This document shows positions 38,101-51,085 of a DNA stretch of 64,000 nt, piece after piece. Under the pieces are notes generated by a model that did no database searches, was not told the DNA's origin, and saw nothing but the letters and a program-made list of their open reading frames with translations. Both the position numbers and the translations under genes were made by a program. How positions within the stretch are numbered: the first letter of the stretch is position 1; each line of letters starts with the position of its first letter. The stretch covers positions 9,721,291 to 9,785,290 of the forward strand of contig OZ038323.1 in assembly GCA_964035795.1 (NCBI GenBank). The letters run 5' to 3'. The stretch comes from Pterobdella sp. o SKG-2022 (Eukaryota; Annelida; Clitellata; Hirudinida; Piscicolidae).

Positions 38101-41100
38101 TCTACATAGAGTACCACAACCCATGGTTCCTTGTGGAACTTTCTGGATTCATCCTTCTTGGAGTCTTTGGAGTGCGTTTTGTTTTTTTTTAATTTTTAAA
38201 TATTGTGTGGAGCTTGATAATATTCTTATTATATGAGAGACTTAATAATTTTTTGAAGTTTACCCTCATGAAGTGGCATATTCGATAGGCGTAGAAATTT
38301 ATGGTAATTTGGCGTGTGTCATTTATCACATCAAAACACTGAAGTTTCATAAGGAGGACTTTGATGGCAAGAAAAAATTATATAGAATAGCAACATAATT
38401 TCAATCATTAAAAGATTCTCACTACCTTAGACCCTCACCACCATCCTCACTACCACAGGGGTTGTGGGGGACGATGTTTATAAGGGCGAACATAAAATGG
38501 TGCAGATACCGGAAGACTTCAATCCTCGGCAAGTACAATATCACTGAGGTATGTAATGATGTATGTGTGCTTTTGTGGGGGTCTTGTTGATATGATGTCT
38601 CACTGTGCTTTTGTGGTAATCTTAATATCTCTAGAGATTTGTTTTTGGTGATTTTTTGCCTTTTAATGGTTTAAAAAAATTGACCGCTTAATCAATTTTT
38701 GTCTTGTTTATTCAATATATTTTAACTCACTTCACAGGTGTTGGTAGTGGCACTTGTAACAGCAATATTAAGCTACCCCAACAAGTACACCCGCATGAAC
38801 ACGTCATCTCTAATTAAGTCCCTAGTCAGTATGTGTCACCTGGAGGATGAAAGTCCACTTTGGTTGGTGGGGGTCTTTGTGGCGATGCTATGAGCGCCTC
38901 TGTAGCGAATGGAGTTTTGAATTGTGGTGTTTAACAGTTATAATATTTTAAGGTTTTAGAAATGGAAAATAAAACTAGGTTTTATGATCTGTATAATGTA
39001 GTATGAATAAGATGAGTCAGCGAGCAATGATGAAAATTAAAATAAGAGTTTGTATTGATTTGTATTAATTTTTTGCATATTTTATGCTTTCGCCAAACCA
39101 TCAATTAATTTATGACTACTCTATCTATAACTCCCATCTACCCATTATATCACTATTTCATTCACAAACTCATCAATCTACGAACCATCTGCCCATAAAT
39201 TCAGCAACCCAAACATCAACAGTGATTATGCACGCAACGTGACCTCGGTGAGCAGTGACATAGTGAGTGCTCCATTGGGTCCAGAGGCCATCAAGGCAGT
39301 GTGTCTCCTGTGCCTCGCTCTCTTCCTCAAGATGCTCCTTACTGTCTTCACTTTTGGGATCAAGGTTTGAGGCTTGTGTGTGTCATCATTATTAGGTTTC
39401 GGTGTCTAATGTTTTATATATTATTATTTATTTATACTTTTTGTGTTTTAGTTTCATCGTTATTGTGTAGGTTTTTTTTACATAATCATTATTGGGTTTT
39501 GGTTTATTTCATCATTAAATTCTTTTTCCTTATCAGCATAATTAGCTTTAATAATCCTCTATCACCAGCATCACAGGATAAACAATACTCCACCAAACAC
39601 ACCAGGTACCGGCAGGACTGTTCATCCCAAGCATGGCCATCGGGGCCATCGCAGGCAGGCTTGTTGGCATGACTATGGAGCAAATCGCTTTGTTGGTCTT
39701 TTGTGTTGATTTATGTGGCTTTCAGGGATTTTATTATTATTACTATTATAAACCTTTTGTTTCATCTCATGTTATCATATTTTATGAGATTGTGTGTTAT
39801 TTTGAGGTTACTCTAATGTTTTTGTAATGGTGTAGTTTAGATATTTTTGAAAAAATACTTCATTACTTTATAATCCCATCTAAATAATATTAACCTATTG
39901 ACATCATTCTCACTCATTTTTAACTACGAATTTTCTCCGTTCTCAACAAAAAAAAAACAATCAATCCACCAGTCACAACCAGGATCACTACATTTTCAAG
40001 GAGATGTGTAGCAGTGGTCACACGTGTGTCACACCGGGTCTCTACGCTATGGTAGGAGCTTGTGCCGCTCTCGGAGGCGTCACCCGAATGACTGGTCGGT
40101 ATTTGGTTCGGTTTGGGGGTAGAGGAAGGGGATGTTAGTAGAGATGTGGTAGTTGGTTGTTTAGTTGGTGGTGATGTTTGTTAGTTATTTAGTAAGTTAG
40201 TTAGTTCATTAGTTAGTTAGTCAGTTTGTTAGACGATAATGAGAATGATATTAGCAATGATGATAATGGCGATGATGGAAATAAAAGACTACCCAAAACT
40301 CCCCACTTCACAGTATCATTGGTGGTGATCATGTTCGAGTTAACGGGGGGGCTACAGTATATTGTGCCTCTCATGGCTGCCGCCATGACAGCTAAGTGGG
40401 TGGCAGACTCCCTCAACAAGGAAGGAATGTGAGGGCTTTTCGTGTTTTTGTCGTTACCATGATTGATTGTTGCTATTTGCATTATTATTTTTTTATTATT
40501 ATTAATATTATTGACGTGTGTTTATTACTCATCATACATTTTTAAATCTTTATAATTTATCATAATTAATATATCATCATAGTTAACCATGATGATGATG
40601 ATAATGATGATGATGATGATGATATTCAAAAAAAACAATGCTAACCAAATGAGAATGATATAATATAGCAATGATAATAATGAGAATGATATATTGTGAT
40701 AATGATGAAATCACTCCCCCCCCCCTCCCTCACAACCCACGTTATAGTTACGATGCCCATATAAGTCTTAATGGGTACCCCTACCTGGATTGCAAGGAAG
40801 AGTTCACACACACCACCATTGCTGCTGATGTTATGAAGCCCAGGTGGGTTTTGTTGGTGACGTTAAATGTTTATGGTGGTGGAGGTGGGGGTTTTGGTGA
40901 TGTTGGTAGTGGTGGAAATGAGTAGATAGATAGTGATGATATTACAATTATGTTTATAGGATACTCGTAACATTATAAAGCCATAAAAAAATTTTTCCGT
41001 TGAGAGAGATTCCTGTAGAAAAGATTTCCATTACAAAGGTCATTATTACATTAGAGTATCACATCACACCTGTGCAGACTGCACGAGTTACCACTGAGTA

Positions 41101-42825
41101 CTGTGACGCAAGATTCCATGACCCTGGGAGAGATAGGTATGTGAGGTTGAAGTTGTATGGAATTGTTCGTTGTACAGAATAGATTTTTGTTATACTTGAA
41201 TTATTTATTGATTTTATTCTCTTGTTTCATTATTTTTGTTTGCTTAAAAGGCATGTATAAAACTAAGCACACCCTCCACACAACAATAACCACATCACTC
41301 GACAGAGCTGCTTTTGAGGGACACAGACCACAATGGCTTTCCTGTTATCGTTTCGAGGCAGTCTCAGTTCTTAGTGGGATTTGTGCTCAGAAGGGACCTC
41401 ATAATTGCCCTCAGTGTGTTTTTTACTTTGTTCTTTATATGTTTTACGTGATTCAATTCAAATCAAATATTTCTCTAACTGGATAATACAGAGCTTTTCT
41501 AAGTTTGAGTTTATATTTAAAATTATCAATTGTCGTTTCACTCAATGGTGTTTTTTAGGCTTAAAATTTATCTTTTATTCATTCAATAATTTCAATATCA
41601 ATACTACTAATACAGTAGTAATAATAAAAAAATAATAGTATTAAAAATAATAATAAATATAATAATAGTAATAATAAAAATGAAAATAATATAATAGGAA
41701 TATTAATAGTTGCATGAAAACACCATACGCCATACGACTCACACAGACAACGCAAGGAAGATGAACGAAGGTCTTTTAAGCACTTCTCCAGTCATATTCT
41801 CATCTGAAGTTCCTCCGCCCAACAAACTCAACGCTCCTCCCTCCCTCAAACTGCGCAAAATAGTTGACATGGTCTGTTGGTTTATTGATTTTTATGCAAA
41901 GATTCACTTTCAATTTTTTTTATTGTTTTGTTTTTTTTTTGTAATGCGCATTGCCTATGAGTTTTTGAAGGCGGTATAGCTGGTTTTTTCTTTATAGTTT
42001 TTTTTTAAGTTCTAATGCAGTTTTGAAATATATTTTGAAATGAAAAACAAGATGGAATCACACAAAAAAAATATTGGTATAATCTAACGCAATTAGTCCA
42101 TGTGATGATGAGAAGAGTTGGTGTGATCATCACCATCATCATGTTCGTGGAGTTGGACTTGATTCAAGCCACGTTATATTTTATCAGTATTACCACGCAC
42201 TTCATGTTTTGCACAGGCTCCAGTCACCATCACCGACCAAACCCCCATGGACACAGTCATCGACATGTTCAGGAAGCTGGGTCTGAGGCAGACCCTGGTC
42301 ACCAAGAACGGGTGTGTTTGTCGTTAGCCTAATGATAATAGTAATGATGTTAAAATTTAATTAATAATAATAGTAACAATAATAAGATTAATAATGTAGT
42401 TAATAATAAATATATTAATCGTCTAAAAGACATTCAAAATATGACAAATTTGTCGAATATATATGGCTTCATGCAATATTCCGCGTTTATGCCTGTTTAA
42501 AAACAAGATATAACAATCTGAATGTCTGGGGCTCTCACCTGTCTAAGTTTTGAAAAAAAATAATGTGTATTGGAAAATGAAGTATTTTGGGTTTTCATGA
42601 TCCGTTTTTTTGTTTAATTTAACTATAAATGAGCTTCAAAGCGCTGTTTTCGCAGCGTTCAAGAGTGCTGAGATAAAATAATGATTTTAAGAGATTTGCT
42701 GGGTGATTTATCTAATTGAGTAACATTTCCGCAGTCGTTTGTTGGGCATAATAACTAAGAAAGACATCCTACGTCACATTAATCAAATGGATAGTAATGA
42801 TTCTAATACTATCTTCTGCAATTGA
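35105..42825 (+). CDS. CLCN5: Endosomal ClC-3/4/5-type Cl-/H+ exchanger
   Basis: Vesicular chloride/proton antiporter that supports acidification of endosomes. Twenty exons: 35105-35189, 35271-35483, 35593-35738, 35819-35983, 36892-37000, 37232-37329, 37721-37801, 37989-38171, 38459-38548, 38738-38862, 39205-39364, 39606-39691, 39973-40094, 40314-40428, 40748-40843, 41078-41136, 41306-41413, 41747-41871, 42217-42311, 42735-42825. They total 2352 nt (783 residues), matching the family. Selectivity motifs are all present: [15 protein letters not shown] with the gating Glu, and the proton Glu in SLEEVSYYFP. The presence of both glutamates argues for an exchanger rather than a channel. [30 protein letters not shown] and [13 protein letters not shown] follow. 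Two CBS domains fill the C-terminus and end in [11 protein letters not shown]. The N-terminus carries FHTIDWLRD, typical of ClC-3/4/5. Which human paralogue it equals cannot be decided. Confidence 0.95.
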
Positions 42826-43769
42826 ACATCTCAATACATTACCATTGTAAATATTTCATTTTGGTGTTTTATTGTAACTTAACTCAGCTGACCAACTATG
42901 ACTACAGATAAAATTAATAATATTCATTTATGTAGCGCTAATCAATTAGAGCGCCACGAAATTTTTGTAAATTAATACATGGTAAATATTATAATGTTTT
43001 TATGTTAGAGTTATATCATTAGTTATTGGTTTTTTTATACTATAAATTTATTTTATAATGTAGTATGGCTTAGTGAAGACGATTAATTAACCTTGTTTCA
43101 GTTGTGGGCATGTAGATGCAATTTCAATTTTAGTGGTCTTGTTGCTTATTTCACAGCCTCATACTTTTAACTCAAATTTCTTTGCATGTTTTTAGGTCTG
43201 GAGTTTTGTTTTTTGAACAGCCAATTTCTGTTTCGATATATTTAAATCATAAAATTGAAATATTTAATTATCAATTGAAATTATTTATTTAATCATAATT
43301 ATCAATTGTTTTATAGGATGTTAAAATTATGTAAATACTTTTATTCCATAGCATTAAAAATTTTTTTATCATACTTATTTGAGTTTATAATTTTTTAAAA
43401 TTTTGCAAATAATTGTTTTATAAATGTGATGATTACATTCAGTCCAATATATTTGACTTCATTAATTTCGTGTCGTTCTTTTCCCTCAAAACTTATCGAT
43501 CTCCTATAGTAGCTTCGAACGAGTTCAAGCTTGTAAAGCTTTTGGTAAATATTAAAGATTTATTATAAACAATTTTTTTTAAACTTGCAAGAATTTGCTA
43601 TATATTGAAACTAAATTTTTGTAATTAAAATCGTAATCTTTACCCACTTTTGGCAACGTTGAAAATAAACAATCAGCTGTAACTTTAGCAAATACTTTAA
43701 GCCTATGATTTCTACAAATTTGAAATTTGTTGATGAAAATTGTTTTTTAACTTCAATTTTTTCTTAAGT
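42826..43769. other. Intergenic region, ClC / BTB gene
   Basis: About 945 bp of AT-rich DNA holding the 3' UTR of the ClC gene and the promoter of the BTB gene, both on the plus strand. No TATA box or gene is evident. Confidence 0.5.
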
Positions 43770-45529
43770 ATGGATATTGTAAAAGTTATAAATGGGGAAG
43801 GAATTATTTTGCCAAACGATAGTTCGGAAATTTCACACGTACAAGATTATTCTGTTCCACAATCTGCTGAAACACCTAAGATACCTGAAGGTTTAACTTA
43901 TTTAAAGAATTTTTAGTGACTAACATCTTTTTTTGAACTATAAGAATTTATTTTTTTTTTAAAAAATGTTTCACAGGTTCAGAAACACTCAAAGACATTG
44001 AATCATTTGTAAAAGATACAGTTTCATTTTTTGATAATGAACTATATAGTGATGTGGTGCTGAAGGTTGGAGATATTAATCTTCCTGCCCACAAATTTGT
44101 TTTAGCCAAATCAAGTAGAGTATTTCAAACAATGTTGTATGGGCAAGCATGGAAAACTGAGGGAGATTTAGTTTTAGAAGAAACCAAAGAATGTCAAAAT
44201 GTGTTTAAAACTTTTATAAAGTTTTTATATTGTGGAGAAGTTGATGTAAGATTAGAAACAGCAGTAGGATTGTTGTGTTTAGCTGACAAATATCAAGTGG
44301 AATCATTAAAAACTATTGTGGCAGGCTACATGTTACAATGGGCAGGAAGTCCCAGGGTTCACAGTGCTCTAGAGTGGTACCACTGGGCCAAGCTGTTGGA
44401 CCTCTCAGTTCTACAGTCACAATGCTTTAAAACTATTGCATGGAACTTCAGTGAAGTTGTAGCTAGTGATGAGTGGGTGAAAATGAATATTGATTATGTT
44501 GTAGATTTAATATCATCCTCCGAGCTTGTGGTCTTTAATGAAATGGCCGTATATGAAGCTGTATTAGCTTGGATGAACTTTGAAGAAACTCGAAAGGAAA
44601 AATACGCAAAAACATTGTTTCCCTTGATCCGTTTCCCAATGATGCTTGTCTCACAACTATATCAACTGGAGCAGAGCAGCGATTGTCACTTGCTGTCATC
44701 ACTTCTATCCCAGGCTTACCGTTTCAGAGCCGTCTGCCCCCATCAAACAAACCTCGAAGCAAACTTTGCTGACGTCTCTTACCTACCTCGTGATTACAAA
44801 TATCTTTGGGTGGATCAGGTGCGTATTCAGAACACCATGCGATTCGGAGTTCAATCGGATGTTAAAGCTTCCAGAAGCGCTGTGCCTTCCGAAGCCAAGG
44901 ATGCTGATTGGAAGATCACTTACCGCAAACAAGCGAAGGTATTTGATTGGGATTTTATTATCCAATAAGAAATATTGCTAATCTCTTCAACACAGACGTG
45001 GTCAATGCAGTTGTACTGCTTGGATAGTGCGGTGAACAATGGTGATAGCAAGGTGCAAGTGAGTGTCATCGTTTACAACCAACACGATCAGGTTGATGTT
45101 GACATGTTTCACTTGAAAATACACATTCTATCATTATGAACATAGTATTATATAACTTGAAGTATAATTTTGTGAATAATTAGCCTCAAAATTGTGAATC
45201 ATAAAAACACGTTATTATTTGAATTTTTTATTCTAACAAAGCTTTTCGATATATTTTTTATCTTCATGTGAAATATAATAATTTAAGGATGAAATTGTAA
45301 TACGTGAAAGCATACTTTTACAATTAAACTTTAAAATTCAAGTTTTTCTTTGTTCTTCAACAACTGTTTTATTAGGAAGTTTATTACCGCTGCATTTCAG
45401 GTGCTACAAGTGCATAGGGAAGAAACGAAGACCTGCGGCAGAGGTGCTTGCATCAACATTCAATGCACTTTCTCATGTCTTCAAGTGCCTTCGCATTTGG
45501 CTGTACTTCTTAAACCCGTCGCTCTCTAA
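43770..45529 (+). CDS. BTB/POZ-BACK domain protein, BTBD17-like
   Basis: Exons 43770-43890, 43977-44938, 44996-45058, 45401-45529 give 1275 nt (424 residues). A BTB fold begins with the typical YSDVVLKVGDINLPAHKFVL and AKSSRVFQTMLYG. A BACK domain follows (SALEWYHWAKLLDLSVLQSQC, then VVFNEMAVYEAVLAWMNFEE). The C-terminal region (TYRKQAKTWSMQLYC...VALLKPVAL-like end) resembles the beta-sandwich tail of BTBD17 and galectin-3-binding-like proteins. No Kelch or zinc-finger repeats are present. BTB-BACK proteins often act as Cul3 adaptors, but no substrate can be inferred. There is no signal peptide, unlike vertebrate BTBD17, so a cytoplasmic role is more likely. Start codon MDIVKV precedes a first exon with no domain. 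Stop TAA 45527-45529. Confidence 0.87.
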
Positions 45530-47305
45530 AGCACTTGGGAAACTTCAAACTCGTATCAAGTCTAGGTGTACATAAATACACCAGATATTTTGGCAAATGT
45601 GTATTACCGATTTTTTATTACGATTTCAGTAAGTAAAGCTTATTTTACTCTAGTCTTTTTAAAAGAATCACGACATTTATATTTATGATATTGCTGTTTT
45701 TGTTCGTCTTTCAAGCATTTTATTGATAGCATGGCATTTATTTTTGGACAAATATTTTGATATTCACAATACTTTCTTTTGATGGTTTAGCCCTATATAT
45801 ATTGATTTTATATTTTAATAACAATTCATTATTAAGCACAATATCGTTTCGATATATTTTGCACTTATTTCTTCCTCATATTTCACTTTATGATGCGCTA
45901 ACTATTTTATAACTGAAAGTTCATAACATTCATTATTTGAAATTTGCATGTCACGATGTATTGAGCAAATTTATTGTTTTTTCACATATTAATAACTTGT
46001 TATCGGCGAATAGGAGGCTCACGTGGTTCGTGTTTCATCGTCTCGTGATGAATTAGCAAAGGATTTCCAATAAATCTTAATAATCACGGCTTAAGTTTCG
46101 TGTTTAATAAATTTCTTGAAGTGAATCTTAGTTCTTTCATTAATTTTTTAAAAAGAAAGTTAACAGCCGTGGAAACCCTTTTATCAAATTTCTATATAAT
46201 CAAAATTACATAAGCTCGTGAGTTTATTTATCATAATAATGAAAGTTTGCAAAAATTTTTATAAATTTAAAATCAGGTGAATTGAGTATACAAAAAAAAC
46301 CAATAAAATGACTAAATACATTTGCAAGCAATTTTAATACTTTAGAAAATTTATAAAACGAAGTTGAATACGTGGTATACCTTTGAATTCTAACCATGCG
46401 ACTAGTAAACACAAAAATGATACAACATTTATACTTATAAATATTTCAACTGAAATATATATGTAAATTTTCCACTATCATAACAATGTAATTTAGCCAC
46501 ATTTGATTTTGTTATAGATAAAATTGCTCATAAGAAACTAAAATTTTATAAATCGCAAACTTCATTAAACAAGATAGTAATAAAAATAGAGGCATTTAAC
46601 ATAGACTCGTGAAATTCAATCAATATTATTGATGATACACTACTACTTGGAAGTACTATTTCAATTCAAAACAAACACTGATTAAATGAACAATTCAAAG
46701 CTTTCCGCAGTCGAACTTTTATCATCAAGTCATATGACTCGATAATGGGTGTTTGGATGCTGAAATCTGTGTTGTTCAGTAGATAAGTGTATGATTTGAA
46801 TTTCTTTAGTACCAGGCTAATTTATTTATTCTTTTATACTACCTTATGGTTTGAATCAGATGCTCAAAGATTGAATTTGTTAACTTATTATAACGGATCA
46901 AAAAATCCATATTAACTTATTAAATTTTAAATACATAAACTATCTGCAATAAAACTATAAATAATATAAAATGAATTGATGAACAAAGTCAAAGATGAAG
47001 CAATACTGATAAGTAATAAATTATAAAAAATGCATCGAAAATTAATACATAATAAACGAAACGAACAAATACTGTAAAATAAAGACTTGGAAAGTATTTA
47101 AAAAAGCCTCAGATCTTGTGAACATCCAAAAGTCTCAATGTTGTAGTAACAATACATACAAAATCCTCTCAATACATTTCAAAGCAATTAATACTTTTTA
47201 AAGCATCCAATAAATTATACCTCAAAGCATCCAATCATTGAACACATGTCTAACACCCATTCAAGCGCTCAACACATCACATTGTAAGATACAAGACAAT
47301 AAGTC
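45530..47305. other. Convergent intergenic region, BTB / desaturase
   Basis: About 1.8 kb between facing stop codons. It is AT-rich with a small GC-richer islet near 46,000-46,060 that contains a CACGTG E-box and a short hairpin. The open frame at 46,224-46,412 (minus) has no family features. Confidence 0.5.
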
Positions 47306-49278
47306 TCATTGGGTCTTATGCTTGCGTTTGATCCTGCAGAAGAGATTGACATTAGGGTCTGTGATGAACTTGTACAAGACAGCTGTCCATGATGTGTGAC
47401 TCAGTAATGAGTCATAAAACTCTGGAGCTATCTCCTTCACCTGTGTTGCATGCAGTTGTAGGATTTTTTAATTATATATGTTTGGTGTAATCCTCATAAT
47501 TTTATGGCAGTTTCCATGCTAGCATGGGTTAGAAAGATGATGGTTACGAAAATGATGATTAACAGAAGGATGATAAAAAAATAATTTTGATAATGATAAA
47601 TAATATGATATATAAGCAATGTTCTTAAATGATAAGTTTTAACTTGATAACGAAACAATTAAGATAACGACAATGAAGGCATATTAATAACAACATGAAG
47701 CTTTACATAAGATTAACTCCAATTATCAACTATATATTCAAATAAAACACCTTTAGGAGTTTATTTTAATCCACTTGAGACAAATTTATTTTGAATGTTT
47801 ACTTTGACTCGAAGAATTAAAAAATTATCAACTACTTTAGGATGTAAGTACAGTTTTCAATGAGCCCTTTAGTAATACGTTTTTTAAGCTAGGCGAGCTT
47901 CATAAATATAAATTATATATGAAATAATTGCCAAGTCTTGTTTAGTATTGAATATTGCACTCATCTTTAATGAATGATTAATGAATTATGAGATTGAACT
48001 TATTGAAAAGTTTATTGAATAAAATTTGTTTTACATGTTTTCAAAAATTCCTCATAAATAAGGAACTATATTTTAATTAATTCAAAATTACTAAGAACAT
48101 AAAATGTCTCTCAAAAACTCATCTTTTTATGTTATCAAATGTTATCAGTTTTTTACCTCAAATAAATTTTTTTTCAATTCAGGTTCTATTTAAATTACTC
48201 ACATATTTTCTAGTAATCAATTGTAAAAGCATATGGTTCAGCATAGGTTTTTATTAAACAAGTGTTAAATACATTATTTTTACAGTTGAATATTGAATAA
48301 TGAGCTTTAAAATTTGGATCAAAAAAACAAAATTGATTTGAATATTACTGACCTGTGGCAGTCGTGAGCCAGGTATGTTGGGAAAGTCATGGTGTTCATT
48401 ATGGAAGCCAACATTGAATGCAACTTTGTTGAGTATTCCGTAGTATGAGAAAGTTTCTTGGCCGGGTGACAATAAATAATGCTCAGAAACAAAATGACCA
48501 GCCATTGGGTGCAGACCCATTGAAAGAAGAGTACATGAGAGAAGATATATGAGTGAAGTCAACCCCATGTACTTATATACGAGAAAATCAAATGCTAGTT
48601 GTACAATAAGATTCAAAAAATCCCAATAATTTGGCATTTTTGGGTGACATAAAACAGGTCTGAATGCATAAAAAAGAGGTTGGAGAACTAACCACACAGC
48701 TTTCAAGAATGATCCTCTAAATAGTTTTGCTTCTAATTCTGATGGAAGATCAACATCAAGTATTTCATCACCTTGGTACTTGTGGTGTTCAAGATGGTAT
48801 TTTCGGAAAGTTATCGACACAGGAATACCTAGTGGAAGATTACTAAATATTCCAAGAAGTCGATTGAGAGCAGGGTAAGAATACCCAAATGCCAAATTAT
48901 GAGAAATCTCATGAATGGCTAAAGCTAGACTGTGATTCCATATTCCACCCCACATATAGGCAATTAATAGGACTACATACCAACTTTGGTCTTTTATGAA
49001 CCATGCTGAAATTGTTTGTAACACAACCAGAAAAGTTACTTTCCACACCAGGTTAGTATCATGACCCATCAACTTTTTTATTTCAGGATATTTAGCTGTA
49101 ATTGAATATCGTCTTTTAAAGATTTTAATTTGAGTTATTTAAAAATTCCTCAACACAAATCTATTTGAAAAGTAAATGTATGTAGAAATATCCTTAATAA
49201 ATTATTATGAACAATACCCAATATTTGAAGTCTTCTTGATTTGTGTGGTTCTTCTTGTTCACTCCAATTAAACTCCAT
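47306..49278 (-). CDS. DEGS1: Sphingolipid delta(4)-desaturase (DEGS family)
   Basis: Converts dihydroceramide to ceramide in the ER membrane. Minus-strand exons 49278-49218, 49095-48353, 47440-47306 total 939 nt (312 residues; the human protein has 323). The N-terminal lipid-desaturase segment reads PHKSRRLQIL, then AKYPEIKKLM. The three iron-binding histidine boxes of the desaturase family are intact: HEISHN, HLEHH and HNEHH. FANLPIGIP-like (FSNLPLGIPVSITF), LQPLFYAFRP and GLHPMAGHFVSEHY match DEGS1 closely. At least four hydrophobic segments are visible. The tail ends in RIKRKHKTQ, a basic ER-type end. It lacks the obvious N-terminal Met-Gly myristoylation signal of vertebrate DEGS1. It starts head to head with the FHOD gene. 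Confidence 0.95.
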
Positions 49279-49953
49279 CTGTACAAATGTATAAAAAATA
49301 TTGTGTGAAAATAATTCAATTATATAATCTCGCAATCTTTGTGTAAAACTTTATTAAGAACACGTTTATCTAAATAAAAATAAAAAAACACAAACTTTTA
49401 TAAATAAGATATCTTCTATCATAAAACTACAAATGACGAAGTTTACGGCTAATAATCCTAAGACGACCACCGCAGGCGTTTTATAATAAAAATATAAAAC
49501 TATTAATAAGTAAGATGGATGGTTTTGATTATAAGCTCACAAAATAAATTGATTCTAATGAATAATTTAGTTTTAGGGTATTTAAAATATACCTAATAAA
49601 TTTTTTGAATATTTCTTTCTAAAAAAAAATATATAAAATATTCATTTTTTAATAGTAAATTAATCAAAGAATATTCATATATAAAGTAGTATGTTTTTTG
49701 AAACAGATGAAAACTATAGAAAAGCGACTTTTAAACGCAAGTTTCTTTGTATTAAACGTAAACTTTCTTGTCAGAGCTACGCTTAGATATATTTTTTTAA
49801 ATTTTCATATTTAAAATGTGAACGTAAAATTATTTTAATTATGTATAAATAAACAAAAATTATATTCAAAATATTTTTTAATTTTTAAGTTATACAGTCA
49901 CCTGTAATCTAAAACTTTAATTTTCTTTAGCCTTTATAAAATAAAACTTTAAA
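49279..49953. promoter_or_regulatory. Shared 5' region between DEGS and FHOD genes
   Basis: 675 bp between divergent start codons, very AT-rich. A run reading CCTTTATAAAATAAAAC just before the FHOD ATG contains TATAAAA at 49935, but it lies only about 19 bp upstream of that ATG, so it is a poor TATA-box candidate for it. Confidence 0.45.
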
Positions 49954-50702
49954 ATGGAAAGTACTGGGTTATTCGTACAAACGAAAACCCAATTCATGGA
50001 CGATAGAGACGTTTTGAAGAGCGTTTCTGAATGGCTTCACTACCCCCAAATACCAAAAAACCATTCATTTTCTACTAATCTCATCATGAGACATCAATTA
50101 AAAGAACTGAAGGATTACTTATCAGCTCCTCACAAGGTATGGTCTAAGAACTTGTTTGAAAACTTATTAGAAGATAAATTTGTCTTGTAAATCTATCTGC
50201 AAGGTTCATTCGAAATCAATGTTACCACTTAAATTTTTACATCTGGCTCAGTAATAAAGTTATTCATAGTTCAACAAACTTATTGATAAAAGATACTTTT
50301 GAATATACTTAATATCAGTATTCTTAATTCAAAATACCGTTATAATATACTTATTATTTGAAAAATTGAATTTTTTATATATTTTATTCAAAATCTGAAG
50401 TTAACCTTATAGAAAGCTTAATTGAATTTTTTGAAAAAAAAAACAAAAAAAAATTTTGAAACTGATTAATTCTTTGCAACTGGCAGAGGAACAAAAATAA
50501 ATATTCTTCAAAATTAATTATTATTTATTACTCAAAAAGTATAAAAATAAATGTATATTATATTTATACTGCTAATAATACATTTTTCACAATCACAGCT
50601 GGAAGATATAGCTTTGCAACTTTGTAAATTCAAGAATGGAGTGTATGAATATGGTGAAGATAATTCATTTATCTATATCTATCTATCTATCTAATCTATC
50701 TA

Positions 50703-50772
<70 letters not shown>

Positions 50773-50815
50773 ATATCTATATATCTATTTATCTATCTAA
50801 CTATCTATCTATCTA

Positions 50816-50884
<69 letters not shown>

Positions 50885-50926
50885 ATCTATTTAATCTATC
50901 TATCTTTCTATCTATCTATCTATCTT

Positions 50927-50962
<36 letters not shown>

Positions 50963-51002
50963 ATCTATTTAATCTATCTATCTTTCTATCTATCTAGCTA
51001 TC

Positions 51003-51085
<83 letters not shown>

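Noticed and set aside
46000..46060. E-box and short hairpin in a GC-richer islet
   Set aside because: The motifs are too short to support a regulatory claim in a gene-free convergent region.
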